This document shows, piece by piece, positions 1 to 10,243 of a stretch of DNA of 18,539 bases. Positions within the stretch are counted from its first letter, which is position 1. Each line of letters begins with the position of its first letter. Source of the DNA: Desulfuromusa sp. (GTDB lineage Bacteria; Desulfobacterota; Desulfuromonadia; Desulfuromonadales; Geopsychrobacteraceae); the NCBI GenBank assembly GCA_023145655.1, contig JAGLDI010000019.1, positions 1 through 18,539 of the forward strand. The letters run 5' to 3'. Position numbers and translations under genes: made by a program. The notes under the pieces were generated by a model that was not told the origin of the DNA, did no database searches, and saw only the letters and a program-made list of their open reading frames with translations.

Positions 1-235
1 GAAAGACGAAATCACGGGTGAATTCTTCTTTCAGATCGAGGATATGGCAGGAGCATGCCCCGGTGTTTTTAGCTTTTTCGGGAATGCCGTCGAGCTCTTC
101 TCCCTGACCGAGATCGGCACAAAAAGCGACAACTTCACAATCATATTCTTCCACCAGCCACTTGAGGATAATCGAGGTATCCAGTCCACCAGAATAGGCG
201 AGAACTACTTTTTTGACGTCTTCTTTTTTAATCAT
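1..235 (-). CDS. argG: Argininosuccinate synthase, N-terminal part (runs off the left edge)
   Basis: Argininosuccinate synthase joins citrulline and aspartate using ATP, the step after ornithine carbamoyltransferase in arginine synthesis, in the cytoplasm. Only the first 78 codons are present. The translation starts [20 protein letters not shown], with the family's ATP-pyrophosphatase P-loop (AYSGGLDTS) near residues 13-21, followed by the CADLGQGEE stretch typical of ArgG. The start at 235 is preceded by an AGGAG ribosome site at 244-248, eight bases upstream. It is the last gene of the arginine series argB-argD-argF-RDD-argG on this strand. A palindromic repeat separates it from the RDD gene, so it may be partly uncoupled in expression. 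Identity is secure; the rest of the protein cannot be judged. Confidence 0.95.
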   Translation of the reverse strand, partial: MIKKEDVKKVVLAYSGGLDTSIILKWLVEEYDCEVVAFCADLGQGEELDGIPEKAKNTGACSCHILDLKEEFTRDFVF

Positions 236-261
236 TTTCTTTTCTCCTAAGTTGTTATGTA

Positions 262-388
262 GATGGTTAAGTAAATACTTCGTCCTACAAGGCTTGGTTC
301 TTTGACAGGGGTGAAGACATACACAAGTATGTCGAAGTCCTGACAAAGAACCGTAACGCAGTAGGGCGGATTATTTACGACGCCATCA
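262..388. repeat. Palindromic intergenic element, copy 1
   Basis: This imperfect palindrome of about 126 bp lies between the RDD gene and argG. Paired arms seen directly: outer GTAAATA 271-277 with TATTTAC 372-378; middle GGTTCTTT 296-303 with AAAGAACC 345-352; apical GACATAC 316-322 with GTATGTC 327-333, closing a four-base loop. The ends carry a short inverted repeat, GATGG (262-266) and CCATC (383-387). A related copy lies at 4143-4270 in the same orientation with different but still paired arms. The last three bases on the plus strand (TCA, 386-388) are the TGA stop codon of the minus-strand RDD gene. It could be a REP- or MITE-like element, or act as a terminator or attenuator on minus-strand transcripts. 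No transposase is nearby. Confidence 0.85.
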
Positions 389-1018
389 GAGTTTGATTAC
401 GTAGGTATCAGCCATACGATCATGCAGACCCTGTTTCTGATCATCAAAGGCAACCATCAGGTAGCCTATGCCGAAAATAATTCCCGAAATAAATTTTGCC
501 GGGATTTCACGAAATGCCGCCCGACCGTAACTCAAGGAAGATCCATCGCAGCGAATCACCTTGATTCTCAATACCATCTTCCCGGGAGTTTGTCCGCAAT
601 ATCCGGTAAAAAAAACGTAGTAGATAAAACTGAGGGCAAATCCAAATAATTGGACCAAAATAGCCATGTCTTCCGCACTACCACTGTTGTTAGCAATGCC
701 AATGACTGCCAGCAGTGTCCCTAATAAAAACTGCAGGATAAAAACAATAAAAATATCAATAAAAGTTGCAACCAAGCGCATCCAGAAACCCGCTTTAGGC
801 AATCCATCAATCTTTGACCGGGTCGAGACAGATGCTTGAGCCGGATCGGGTTGCCTTTCTGCAAGCAGCTGTTCCTGAGTGACAGTCGCCTCTTCAACTT
901 TCTCCAGAAGGGGAAAACTCTGTTTACACTTCGGGCAGTTGACCTTAGTGATATCCACCGGCAATTTAGCAGCATCAATCTGCTTACTGAAACCACAGTG
1001 GGGACAAGTTATCTGCAT
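386..1018 (-). CDS. Zinc-ribbon / RDD-family membrane protein
   Basis: This 210-residue protein has a short N-terminal zinc-ribbon of the MJ0042/finger-like type: CPHC at residues 5-8 and CPKC at 28-31. A charged linker follows, then an RDD domain from about residue 75, with the KAGFWMRLVATFIDI entry and roughly three membrane segments (about 80-110, 118-142, 175-192). RDD proteins are poorly understood inner-membrane proteins; some are linked to ion transport, which cannot be inferred here. The ATG lies 3 bases after the argF stop, so it is probably co-transcribed and translationally coupled with argF; its own ribosome site is weak. Its TGA stop is supplied by the palindromic element. No direct role in arginine synthesis is evident; the position may simply be operonic. 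Confidence 0.85.
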   Translation of the reverse strand: MQITCPHCGFSKQIDAAKLPVDITKVNCPKCKQSFPLLEKVEEATVTQEQLLAERQPDPAQASVSTRSKIDGLPKAGFWMRLVATFIDIFIVFILQFLLGTLLAVIGIANNSGSAEDMAILVQLFGFALSFIYYVFFTGYCGQTPGKMVLRIKVIRCDGSSLSYGRAAFREIPAKFISGIIFGIGYLMVAFDDQKQGLHDRMADTYVIKL

Positions 1019-1021
1019 CGG

Positions 1022-1933
1022 TTAACGTGCCATTAATGTTGCCAAAATCGCCTTCTGGACATGCAGGCGATTTTCAGCTTCGTTGAAAATAATTGATTGT
1101 TTCCCCTCGACAACTGCATCGGTGATCTCTTCGTCACGGTGGGCGGGGAGACAGTGCATAACGACAGCCTCCGGATCTGCCAGCTTAAGCAGTTCTGAAT
1201 TGATTTGAAACCCGCCGAAAGCCTTCATCCGCTCTTCCTGCTCCGCTTCATGACCCATACTGGCCCAGACATCGGTATTGAGAACATCTACCCCTTCGGC
1301 TGCTTCACGTGGATCATTGGTCAGGAGGATTTTTGCCCCGGCTTTTTCTGCCAGAGAAACAATCTTGCTATCGGGTTCATAGCCTTTCGGGGTAGCAATG
1401 CGTAGCTCAAAACCAGCGACAGCGGCAGCATTGATCCAGCTGTTCGCCATGTTATTGCCGTCACCAATCCAACAATACTTCAGCTTGCGATAATCCTCTT
1501 TATGCTCAGTAACGGTAAACATATCGGCAACCAGCTGGCACGGGTGATAGAGATCACTTAAACCATTAATTACCGGGATATAACTATTTTCCGCAAATTC
1601 TTCCAGTGCTGCATGGGAATAGGTTCGTGCCATCACCCCGTCACAATAACCGGACATCACTCGGGCCGTATCCTTGATTGGTTCCCCACGACCCATCTGG
1701 GTTGTTCCGGAATGGAGAAACAATGCGTGCCCGCCAAGTTGAAACATCCCGACCTCAAAAGAGACCCGGGTCCGGGTTGAACTTTTTTCAAAGATCATCC
1801 CTAGAGTTTGTCCCTCGAGCAGATGATGGGGAGTTCCCTCCTGCTGTTTTTTCTTCAGCTCTCTGGTCAGAGAAAAAATCGCCTCCAAATCATCCAGAGA
1901 CCAGTCAGATAATGCAAGAAAGTCTTTATTCAT
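1022..1933 (-). CDS. argF: Ornithine carbamoyltransferase
   Basis: This cytoplasmic enzyme transfers the carbamoyl group from carbamoyl phosphate to ornithine, giving citrulline. The 303-residue length is normal for the family. Diagnostic motifs are visible: the carbamoyl-phosphate loop SSTRTR at residues 51-56, HPCQ at 130-133, and the ornithine-site motif HCLPA at 260-264. SMG of WASMG lies in the expected swinging loop, which separates it from aspartate carbamoyltransferase. The ATG at 1933 has a GGAG ribosome site a few bases upstream. It follows argD after an 80-base gap and is followed 3 bases later by the RDD gene. Its product feeds ArgG, encoded at the left edge. Confidence 0.97.
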   Translation of the reverse strand: MNKDFLALSDWSLDDLEAIFSLTRELKKKQQEGTPHHLLEGQTLGMIFEKSSTRTRVSFEVGMFQLGGHALFLHSGTTQMGRGEPIKDTARVMSGYCDGVMARTYSHAALEEFAENSYIPVINGLSDLYHPCQLVADMFTVTEHKEDYRKLKYCWIGDGNNMANSWINAAAVAGFELRIATPKGYEPDSKIVSLAEKAGAKILLTNDPREAAEGVDVLNTDVWASMGHEAEQEERMKAFGGFQINSELLKLADPEAVVMHCLPAHRDEEITDAVVEGKQSIIFNEAENRLHVQKAILATLMAR

Positions 1934-1972
1934 TTTATTCTCCTACATAAATACAGGGACTATTTAATCTGC

Positions 1973-1995
1973 GGACAGGTACTCGTTACGTGTCC
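1973..1995. other. Small inverted repeat between argD and argF
   Basis: GGACAGGTA (1973-1981) faces TACGTGTCC (1987-1995), pairing at eight of nine positions with a five-base loop. It lies in the 80-base gap between argD and argF. There is no T-run after it on the minus strand, so it is not a standard terminator. It could be a leader hairpin, an mRNA-stabilising structure or chance. Confidence 0.35.
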
Positions 1996-2013
1996 CGAGA
2001 TTACTACTCAAAA

Positions 2014-3206
2014 CTATAATTTTTTAAAAATCCCGTCCAAAATTTCAATCATCTGATCGATCTCTTTTTCGGTCACGATCAGTGGTGGTACAAAGCGTAA
2101 GATTTTTCCAGCGGTACAATTAATCAACAATCCTTGATCAAGGGCGGTTTTGACAATTTCACCCCCCTCGATGGTCAGTTCCATCCCCACCATTAATCCA
2201 CGTCCGCGAACTTGAACAACAAAAGGGTATTGAGTCTGTAATTGCTCCAGTTTAGTTCGCAGGTAATCTCCCATGGCGACACTATTTCTCAGAACATCAC
2301 CATTGAGGAATACCTTCATCGCAGCAACTGCGGCGGCAGCCAAAAGGGGATTGCCCCCAAAGGTGGAACCGTGAGTTCCGGGTCCGAGGGCCACAGCGTA
2401 CTTTTCTCTGACAACCATAGCACCGATGGGTGGCCCTGCTGCCAGCGCTTTAGCCAGTGTCATCACATCGGGTTCGACATTATCATGCTGATAAGCGAAC
2501 AGTTTTCCGGTTCGGCCAAGCCCGACCTGAACTTCATCAAAGATCAGCAGTAATTCATTCTGATCGCACAGTTCCCGGACTGCTTGGAGATATCCAGCCG
2601 GCGGGATGTTAATTCCCCCTTCACCCTGGATCGGTTCGAGCATAATGGCGCAGGTTTTCGGGCTGATAGTTGCTTTAATTGCTTCAATATCGCCGAACGG
2701 GACATATTTGAACCCCGGTAGCAGCGGACCAAAACCATTGCAGATTTTTTCTTGATTGGTCGCACTGATTGTCGCGATAGTCCGCCCATGAAATGAATTT
2801 TCAGCCGTAATAATTTCAAATCGATCATCACCATAGTTATCGAGACTCTGTTTTCGTGCCAGTTTCAGAGCGGCTTCGTTGGCTTCAGCTCCTGAATTAC
2901 AGAAAAATACCCGGTCACCGAATGAGTGTTCACAGAGAATTTCTGCCAGTTCAATCTGTTGCGGAATATGGAAAAAATTGGAGCAATGGAGCAGTTTTCC
3001 CGCTTGATCCTGCAAAGCAGCAACCACTTTGGGGTGACAATGACCGAGGTTATTGACGGCAACACCGGCAAGAAAATCGAGATATTTTTTACCATCAATA
3101 TCGGTCAACCAGCACCCTTCTCCGCTTGCAGCAACCAACGGATAACGTCCGTAGGTTTTAGCAACATGGGTCAAGCCCCGGTCGATCCAGCTCTGTGAGT
3201 TGCCCA

Positions 3207-3207
<1 letters not shown>
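2014..3207 (-). CDS. argD: Acetylornithine aminotransferase
   Basis: This PLP-dependent class III aminotransferase converts N-acetylglutamate semialdehyde to N-acetylornithine. The 397-residue protein shows the family pattern: an SGAEANEAALKLAR cofactor-phosphate region near residues 104-117, SFHGRT near 137-142, the DEVQ(V)GLGRTGK motif, and the Schiff-base lysine in LAKAL at residue 253. The HGSTFGGNPL stretch matches ArgD and related ornithine aminotransferases. Its ATG overlaps the argB stop by one base (TGATG arrangement), implying translational coupling, and argF follows. Some ArgD enzymes also act on succinyldiaminopimelate in lysine synthesis, which the sequence cannot settle. The argB-argD-argF neighbourhood makes the arginine role the clear choice. 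Confidence 0.96.
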
Positions 3208-4115
<908 letters not shown>

Positions 4116-4142
4116 TTATCGAATGATGAGTCACCATCATAA

Positions 4143-4270
4143 AATGGCTAAGCAAAAATTTTGTCCCACAAGGCGTAGTGGTTTTTCATGGGTGAAGACC
4201 TACATTAGGTAGGTCGAGGTCATGAAAAACCGCTGCAACGCAGTAGGTCGGACTTTTTGCGACGCCATCA
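4143..4270. repeat. Palindromic intergenic element, copy 2
   Basis: This second member of the family at 262-388 lies between hslU and argB. Paired arms: outer GCAAAAA 4152-4158 with TTTTTGC 4254-4260; middle GGTTTTTCATG 4180-4190 with CATGAAAAACC 4221-4231; apical GACCTAC 4197-4203 with GTAGGTC 4209-4215. Shared unaltered blocks include CACAAGGC / TACAAGGC, GGTGAAGAC, AACGCAGTAGG and the end GACGCCATCA. The final TCA of the shared end (4268-4270) is the TGA stop of minus-strand hslU, as in copy 1 for the RDD gene. The element is flanked by a 13-base direct repeat, CCATCATAAAATG, at 4134-4146 and 4265-4277. This may be a duplication made when it inserted. Confidence 0.85.
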
Positions 4271-5596
4271 TAAAATGTAACGCGACAGATCCTCGTCCTG
4301 ACTGATTTCTGCCAGTCGCTGCTGAACATCTTTGGCCCCAATATTCACTTTCTTTTCCGTAAGCTCCGGAGCGGTAAAGGAGAGATCCTCCAGAAGCTTT
4401 TCCAGAATTGTGTGGAGACGTCTTGCACCAATATTCTCGGTCCGGTCATTGACAGTTTTGGCAATCTTTGCCATTTCGTGAATAGCTTCATCGTCAAAAT
4501 CAAGCTGAATCGATTCGGTATTCATCAACTCTTTGTATTGACGAATCAGGGCATTTTTCGGCTCAGTGAGGATCCGATAAAATTCTTTTTCACCCAGACT
4601 GTCCAATTCAACCCGGATCGGAAAACGCCCCTGCAATTCGGGAATCAGGTCAGATGGTTTAGCTGTATGAAATGCCCCGGCAGCAATAAACAGGATATGA
4701 TCAGTTTTGATCGAACCATGCTTGGTACTGACGGTACTCCCCTCAACAATCGGGAGGATATCCCGCTGAACTCCCTCACGGGAAACTTCGGGTCCGTGGG
4801 TCCCTTCGCGGCTGGCAATCTTATCTATTTCATCGATAAAGATAATCCCATTCTGTTCTGCCCGTTCACGGGCCAGAGTCGTGACATTTTCCATATCGAT
4901 GAGCTTTTCTGCCTCAGATTCAATCAGACTTTCACGTGCCTCGCTGACCTTAATCCGCTTACTTTTGGAGCTTTTGGGGAAAAGATTACCGAACATCTCC
5001 TTGATGTTCATCCCCATCTCCTCATTTCCCTGCGGGGTAAAAACCCCCATGGCCGGCATGCTGCTCACCTCTATTTCCAACTCAACAAAACGTTCTTCCA
5101 TCTCACCCAACCGCAGCAGTTTCCGCAAGCGATCACGGGTATGTTGTCGCTGTTCCTGTTTGTCGGGTGATTGATCTGTTTCACCAGGAAGAAGCAGGTC
5201 GAGAAGGCGCTCCTCAGCATTCGCCTCCGCTTTGAGTTGCATCTTTTTTGTTTCTTCTTCTTTGACCATATGGATCGCCAGTTCCAACAGATCACGAACC
5301 ATACTTTCAACATCACGCCCGACATAGCCAACTTCAGTAAACTTGCTTGCCTCAACTTTGATAAATGGAGCCTGTGCCAGCTTGGCCAATCGCCGGGCAA
5401 TTTCGGTCTTTCCCACCCCGGTTGGACCAATCATGATGATATTTTTAGGGGCGATCTCATCACGCAACTCAGCCGGAACCTGCTGGCGGCGCCAGCGATT
5501 TCTCAAGGCAACTGCTACTGCACGTTTTGCGTCATCCTGGCCGATAATATAGCGGTCAAGTTCAGAAACGATCTCTCTGGGGGTAAAATTATTCAC
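4268..5596 (-). CDS. hslU: HslU, ATPase subunit of the HslUV protease
   Basis: HslU (ClpY) is the AAA+ unfoldase ring that recognises, unfolds and feeds substrates into the HslV peptidase. The 442-residue protein has Walker A GPTGVGKT at 57-64, a Walker B region IIFIDEIDK near 250-257, and an intermediate domain between them. Its C-terminus, EDLSRYIL, closely matches the tail that HslU inserts into HslV to activate it, so the end is intact although the stop lies in the repeat element. The start is GTG at 5596, overlapping the hslV stop in a GTGA arrangement, with GAGG about eight bases upstream. hslV and hslU are thus one tightly coupled unit. Confidence 0.97.
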   Translation of the reverse strand: MNNFTPREIVSELDRYIIGQDDAKRAVAVALRNRWRRQQVPAELRDEIAPKNIIMIGPTGVGKTEIARRLAKLAQAPFIKVEASKFTEVGYVGRDVESMVRDLLELAIHMVKEEETKKMQLKAEANAEERLLDLLLPGETDQSPDKQEQRQHTRDRLRKLLRLGEMEERFVELEIEVSSMPAMGVFTPQGNEEMGMNIKEMFGNLFPKSSKSKRIKVSEARESLIESEAEKLIDMENVTTLARERAEQNGIIFIDEIDKIASREGTHGPEVSREGVQRDILPIVEGSTVSTKHGSIKTDHILFIAAGAFHTAKPSDLIPELQGRFPIRVELDSLGEKEFYRILTEPKNALIRQYKELMNTESIQLDFDDEAIHEMAKIAKTVNDRTENIGARRLHTILEKLLEDLSFTAPELTEKKVNIGAKDVQQRLAEISQDEDLSRYIL

Positions 5597-6123
5597 TTAA
5601 TAACCTCAATAGAAATATTGTCATTGGTATAGATACAGATATCGGCAGCAATTCGCAGCGACTGGTCGACAATTTTTTCCGCATCCAGATCAGAATGAGC
5701 CACTAGCGCCCGGGCAGCAGCCAGAGCAAAGCTTCCGCCAGAACCAATTGCCGCAACTCCATCATCAGGTTCAATAACATCGCCAGCCCCGGAAATAACC
5801 AGAGTGACATCCTTGTCGGCAACAATCAGCAGTGCTTCCAGCCGACGGAGAATTTTATCCGTGCGCCAGTCTTTGGCCAGGGCGACCGCCGCGCGAGAAA
5901 GATTACCGCGATATTCCTGCAGTTTTGCTTCAAATTTTTCGAACAGGGTAAAGGCATCTGCAGTGCTTCCGGCGAAACCGGCGAGAACCTGATCCTGATA
6001 GAGACGCCGTATTTTTCTGGCGCCGTGTTTCATCACCGTGTTACCCAAACTGACCTGCCCATCACCGGCCAAGGCGACTTGCGAGTCATGTCGTACACAG
6101 CAGATTGTCGTCCCTTTAAACAT
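5593..6123 (-). CDS. hslV: HslV, peptidase subunit of the HslUV protease
   Basis: HslV (ClpQ) is a proteasome-beta-like threonine peptidase forming a double hexamer that degrades proteins delivered by HslU. I place the start at 6123, giving 176 residues beginning [12 protein letters not shown]. The catalytic threonine is then Thr5, exposed after removal of a very short leader, as in the family. GGAG (6130-6133) sits six bases before this ATG. The reading frame stays open to an ATG at 6159, but that would put 12 extra residues before the catalytic threonine and has no comparable ribosome site. The beta-subunit core, including [14 protein letters not shown] and the [16 protein letters not shown] stretch, is complete. 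It overlaps hslU by four bases. Confidence 0.96.
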   Translation of the reverse strand: MFKGTTICCVRHDSQVALAGDGQVSLGNTVMKHGARKIRRLYQDQVLAGFAGSTADAFTLFEKFEAKLQEYRGNLSRAAVALAKDWRTDKILRRLEALLIVADKDVTLVISGAGDVIEPDDGVAAIGSGGSFALAAARALVAHSDLDAEKIVDQSLRIAADICIYTNDNISIEVIK

Positions 6124-6144
6124 AGATAACTCCAAAATAATCGG

Positions 6145-6163
6145 ATCATTGATAAACAATGAT
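6145..6163. promoter_or_regulatory. Inverted repeat upstream of hslV
   Basis: ATCATTG (6145-6151) and CAATGAT (6157-6163) are perfect seven-base arms around a five-base spacer, ending 21 bases before the chosen hslV start. If the promoter proposed at 6163-6191 is right, the repeat straddles the transcription start, as an operator would. Otherwise it could be a 5' leader hairpin. It does not match the CIRCE heat-shock element. Confidence 0.45.
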
Positions 6164-6191
6164 AGATAGCATAAAAAGATGGTGGAAACAA
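6163..6191 (-). promoter_or_regulatory. Possible sigma70-type promoter of hslVU
   Basis: On the minus strand TTGTTT (6191-6186) and TATCTA (6168-6163) are separated by exactly 17 bases, about 40 bases before the hslV ATG. I see no good sigma32-type heat-shock promoter in this gap. Matches to consensus are moderate, so this is a candidate only. Confidence 0.35.
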
Positions 6192-6242
6192 AGGATTTAA
6201 AGTGATCAGAGGCAGGTGAAACAAGTGGCTGTCCGGGAATTT

Positions 6243-7361
6243 TTAATCAGGCAGGGGAAATTGAATCGTCACCAGGCTCCCCTGTTGGGGGCGGCTTTCA
6301 ATCAACAGTTGCCCCCCCATACTGGAGATAAAATCGCGGGCATAGTGGAGGCCGAGACCGAAGCCCCGAACCTGTCCCGTCTGGTCAGGATCAACCTGAT
6401 AAAATTTATTAAATATTTTAGTCAACTCAGATGCTGAAATGCCAATTCCGGTATCATTAATCAACAATTTAAGTCGGCCATCTTCCAACTTTGTTTCAAG
6501 AGTGACAACTCCACCTTCCGGAGTAAACTTGATCGCATTATCAAGAATGGCACGAATCGAAAAAGCAATCCGCTGTTGATTCAGCATCAATAGAACAACC
6601 GCCTGTTGTGGTTTAATCAGGTTTTCCAGGCTTACTTTTCGCTTGAGTGCTGCGGGCTGCAGAGACAATATAATCTGCTCGGCAAAGGTCCATAGATTAA
6701 CTGGCTCAAGCGTTATTTCCTGCTCCTGCAGAGTTGCATCACTGAAATAGAGCAAGTCTTGAATCAACTGCTCCAGGTGAGCTGTCTCAGTCTGGACCAT
6801 AGCAACCACCTGCTTAAAATTATCATCATCCGGACTCTCAACCCCCTCAGCAATATTCTGAATAAACAGAGAGATTGCCGTTGCCGGAGTTTTCAATTTA
6901 TGCGAGATCAACCCGAGAAAGTCATTTTTCAGCTGGTCAATCCGTTTTAAATCGGCCAGTTCTAGACGAAGTTTCTGTTTCTCAAAAAATTTTTCAACCG
7001 TCGTGCTGAGTTGCAGAATATCGATCGGTTTATTGATAAAGTCATCTGCCCCCGCTTTGAGAGCATTGAGAATGAGATTTCTATCGGAATAACCAGTCAT
7101 CAAAATGACCGCCTGATCGGGCTTCTCACCTTTTACTTTTTGTAATAATTCCAAGCCATCCAAATTCGGCATCATAATGTCACATAAGACCAGATCAACA
7201 TCTTCCGTTTCCAAAATTCGGAGCGCTTCAAGACCATCGCCCACTTGAAGAACCCGATAGTTTTCCAGGACTTCACCACAAAGATTACGGATAATCGGTT
7301 CATCATCCACGCAAAGAATGGTTTTGGGCTGATGCTGATAATCTGATCCGGAAAATGACAT
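6243..7361 (-). CDS. Response-regulator receiver fused to a histidine kinase
   Basis: This 372-residue cytoplasmic signalling protein has a receiver domain at the N-terminus (about residues 13-125) with acidic pair D19-D20, phospho-acceptor D61, T89 and K111. A short coiled linker leads to a HisKA dimerisation domain with phospho-histidine H154, then an ATPase domain: N box N275 in DNAIKF, G1 box DTGIG at 303-307, G2 box GFGLGL at 333-338. No membrane segment or sensory domain is visible, so input probably comes through phosphorylation of its receiver by another kinase. The motif after the histidine reads SHKLKTP where SHELRTP is usual. The start at 7361 is supported by domain position; its ribosome site is weak. 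Neighbours alaS and hslV do not reveal its target. Confidence 0.9.
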   Translation of the reverse strand: MSFSGSDYQHQPKTILCVDDEPIIRNLCGEVLENYRVLQVGDGLEALRILETEDVDLVLCDIMMPNLDGLELLQKVKGEKPDQAVILMTGYSDRNLILNALKAGADDFINKPIDILQLSTTVEKFFEKQKLRLELADLKRIDQLKNDFLGLISHKLKTPATAISLFIQNIAEGVESPDDDNFKQVVAMVQTETAHLEQLIQDLLYFSDATLQEQEITLEPVNLWTFAEQIILSLQPAALKRKVSLENLIKPQQAVVLLMLNQQRIAFSIRAILDNAIKFTPEGGVVTLETKLEDGRLKLLINDTGIGISASELTKIFNKFYQVDPDQTGQVRGFGLGLHYARDFISSMGGQLLIESRPQQGSLVTIQFPLPD

Positions 7362-7600
7362 TTCAGGTTATGACTCCCAGTTAAAGATGCTGACTCTGGT
7401 TGGTTTTTCCCTCCAGATTAAATATAACCGGAAAGACAGGGATGTCCAGTTCCGTAGTTATTCTTAGCGGATATTGGTACTCAATTATTGCTGGTCTCGA
7501 CGATAGAGATATTGCTGAAATCAGACAAAGTTCTCTCTGCTCGATTGCGCTCGGATATTATTACGTGCCCCCTCGAAATATGAATTTTCACAAAACGAAA

Positions 7601-10243
7601 TTAACCAATAATTTTCTTCAACTGCTCCGGTGCCGCTTGCAACAACTCTTCAATCTTATCGGTATTCGAACCACCTGCCTGAGCCAGTTCAGGACGACCA
7701 CCACCACGACCGCCGACAATTTCGGCGAGGGGTTTAATCAGATTGCCCGCTTTAACCCGGTCGGTCAGGTCTTTGGTGACGGCAACCAGCAGAGACACTT
7801 TATTATCGGCATCAGCAACCAGAACCAATACACCGGAACCGAGTTTATCGCGAAGTTGATCAGAAAATTCCCGCAACCCTCTACCATCAGCATCGGGAAT
7901 TTTCACGGCGAGCAGCTTGATATCTTCGACCAGTTGGACCTGATCGATCAACTCACCACTGCGATCAGCATTGGCTTTTGCCTGGAGCTGTTGCAACTCT
8001 TTCTCGGTCTCTTTCTGTTGCTCCACCATTCTCTGCAACCGTTGTTCAAGCTTTTGCGGATCACTTTTGACCAGCTCCGCCAACCGTAGCAGGACCTGTT
8101 GCTGCTGTTGAACCAGAGTTAATGCCGCTGCTCCGGTCACCGCTTCAATCCGGCGAACCCCGGCAGCAATTCCCCCCTCACTCAAGATACGAAACAGTCC
8201 AATATCCCCGGCAGCACTGGCGTGAGTTCCACCACACAGCTCCATACTGTAGTCACCGATATTAACCACCCGGACAACATCACCATATTTTTCTCCAAAC
8301 AGTGCCATCGCCCCGGCTTCACGGGCAGCATCGGCACTCATTTCCCGGTTTTCAACCTGAGCATTAGTACGGATCTGCTGATTGACTTCAATTTCGATCT
8401 GGCTTAATTCTGCAGCTGAAACAGGGGAGAAATGGGTAAAGTCAAAGCGGAGCCGTTCCGGGGTAACCAGTGAACCCGCCTGTTTAATATGATTCCCCAA
8501 CAATTTTTGTAGTGCTGCCTGCAGCAGATGGGTAGCAGTATGGTTAAGGATAATCTGCTGCCGTCGCTCGATATCCACCTTGATTGTCGCCTGGACACCG
8601 GTTTTAATCGCTCCGGTAACAACTTCGCAGATATGGACACAGAGGGTGGGAAGGGGCTTCTTGGTGTCGATAATCCGCAGCGTGGCTTCGGTCGTTACGA
8701 TGGTCCCTGTATCACCAACCTGCCCCCCCGACTCCCCGTAACATGGCGTCACTGAGGTGATCACTTCAACAGTTTCGCCGCAGCTGGACTCTTTGACCAA
8801 TTCTCCTTGACGGAGCAGCGCCAGAACTGCACCAAAGTCTTCCTGCTTGGTATAGCCACTGAATTCGGAGTGGATTCCCTGCTCTACTAACTGCTTATAG
8901 ATACCTGAAACTGCCTCTTCGCCAGAACCCTTCCAGTGTTTTCTCGCCTTTGCCCGTTGCTCCTCCATACAGGATTTAAATCCGTCTTCATCAAGGCTGT
9001 AACCATCTTTTTCGACAATATCAGCGGTCAGATCGACGGGGAATCCATAGGTATCATAGAGCTTGAAAACTGTTTCACCGGGGATAACCACCTGTTTTGC
9101 AGCGGTGAGTCGGGCAATCTCTTCCTGTAGGATTCTGAGCCCGTTGCCTAAGGTCTGGATGAAACGTTCTTCTTCATTCTGGACAACTTTGGTGACAAAA
9201 TCGATCCGTTTTGCCTCTTCGGGATAGGCCCCTGCCATGGACTCAAGGACAAATACAGCGGTTTTAAACAGAATGGGATCTTCAAAACCAAGCATTTTGG
9301 CATGCCGCATCGCCCGGCGCATAATCCGACGCAATACGTAACCGCGCCCCTCATTGGAAGGGAGAACTCCGTCGGCAATCAGAAAAGCGGTGGCACGACT
9401 GTGGTCGGCCATCACCCGCATCGAAACATCATTTTCCTCATTATCGCCATAGGTTTTACCCGAAAGCTTTTCAATATAAGTAATAATGATGCGGAGCAGA
9501 TCGGTATCGTAATTTGATTGCACCCCCTGCATCACTGTGGCAAGGCGTTCCAACCCCATCCCGGTATCGACAGCTGGTTTGGGGAGTGGGACCAGGGTGC
9601 CGTCAGGCTGACGGTTGTACTGCATAAAGACGTTGTTCCAGATTTCCATATAGCGGTCACAGTCGCAGCCAACCGTACAGGTGGGTGAATCACAACCAAT
9701 TTCTGCCCCATTGTCATAAAAAATTTCCGAACAGGGGCCGCAGGGGCCGGTATCACCCATCGACCAGAAATTGTCCTCTTCAAAACGAAAAATTCGTTCC
9801 CTGGGAACCCCTTCCTGATGGTGCCAGATATTTGCCGCTTCATCATCGTCGGTATACACAGAAACATAGAGGCGATCTTTATCCAGCCCCATATCGACTG
9901 TCAGAAATTCCCAGGCGTAGGCAATCGCTTCCTTTTTGAAATAATCGCCGAAGGAAAAATTACCGAGCATTTCGAAAAAAGTGTGATGCCTAGCAGTACG
10001 CCCGACATTTTCCAGATCATTATGCTTACCACCAGCCCTCACACATTTTTGTGATGTGGTTGCTCGCACATAATCCCGCTTTTCATCCCCCAGAAAACAG
10101 TCTTTAAACTGGTTCATCCCCGCATTGGTAAACAAGAGCGTGGGATCATTATGGGGGACCAGAGAAGAAGAAGGGACAATCGTATGACCGCGATCTGCAA
10201 AATATTTGAGGAATTTGGCACGAATTTCATTTCCGGTGATCAT
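7601..10243 (-). CDS. alaS: Alanyl-tRNA synthetase
   Basis: AlaS charges tRNA-Ala with alanine and clears mischarged Ser/Gly-tRNA-Ala. The 880-residue length matches full bacterial enzymes. The N-terminal class II catalytic domain is recognisable from [13 protein letters not shown] and the motif 1 region [21 protein letters not shown] cysteine-rich insert near residues 180-195 reads [13 protein letters not shown]. The editing domain keeps its metal-binding pairs: HTATH near 567-571 and CGGTH near 668-672. The C-Ala domain ends with the usual [13 protein letters not shown]. Start ATG at 10243 has AAGG eight bases upstream. alaS often lies near recA-recX; here an inserted block separates it from recX. 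Confidence 0.97.
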   Translation of the reverse strand: MITGNEIRAKFLKYFADRGHTIVPSSSLVPHNDPTLLFTNAGMNQFKDCFLGDEKRDYVRATTSQKCVRAGGKHNDLENVGRTARHHTFFEMLGNFSFGDYFKKEAIAYAWEFLTVDMGLDKDRLYVSVYTDDDEAANIWHHQEGVPRERIFRFEEDNFWSMGDTGPCGPCSEIFYDNGAEIGCDSPTCTVGCDCDRYMEIWNNVFMQYNRQPDGTLVPLPKPAVDTGMGLERLATVMQGVQSNYDTDLLRIIITYIEKLSGKTYGDNEENDVSMRVMADHSRATAFLIADGVLPSNEGRGYVLRRIMRRAMRHAKMLGFEDPILFKTAVFVLESMAGAYPEEAKRIDFVTKVVQNEEERFIQTLGNGLRILQEEIARLTAAKQVVIPGETVFKLYDTYGFPVDLTADIVEKDGYSLDEDGFKSCMEEQRAKARKHWKGSGEEAVSGIYKQLVEQGIHSEFSGYTKQEDFGAVLALLRQGELVKESSCGETVEVITSVTPCYGESGGQVGDTGTIVTTEATLRIIDTKKPLPTLCVHICEVVTGAIKTGVQATIKVDIERRQQIILNHTATHLLQAALQKLLGNHIKQAGSLVTPERLRFDFTHFSPVSAAELSQIEIEVNQQIRTNAQVENREMSADAAREAGAMALFGEKYGDVVRVVNIGDYSMELCGGTHASAAGDIGLFRILSEGGIAAGVRRIEAVTGAAALTLVQQQQQVLLRLAELVKSDPQKLEQRLQRMVEQQKETEKELQQLQAKANADRSGELIDQVQLVEDIKLLAVKIPDADGRGLREFSDQLRDKLGSGVLVLVADADNKVSLLVAVTKDLTDRVKAGNLIKPLAEIVGGRGGGRPELAQAGGSNTDKIEELLQAAPEQLKKIIG

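Noticed and set aside
4412..5170. Long plus-strand open frame opposite hslU
   Set aside because: It is fully antisense to a complete, motif-bearing hslU and has no family resemblance or ribosome site.
6124..6159. Longer hslV form starting at 6159
   Set aside because: It would put 12 unrelated residues ahead of the MFKGTT start; the GGAG site fits the ATG at 6123.
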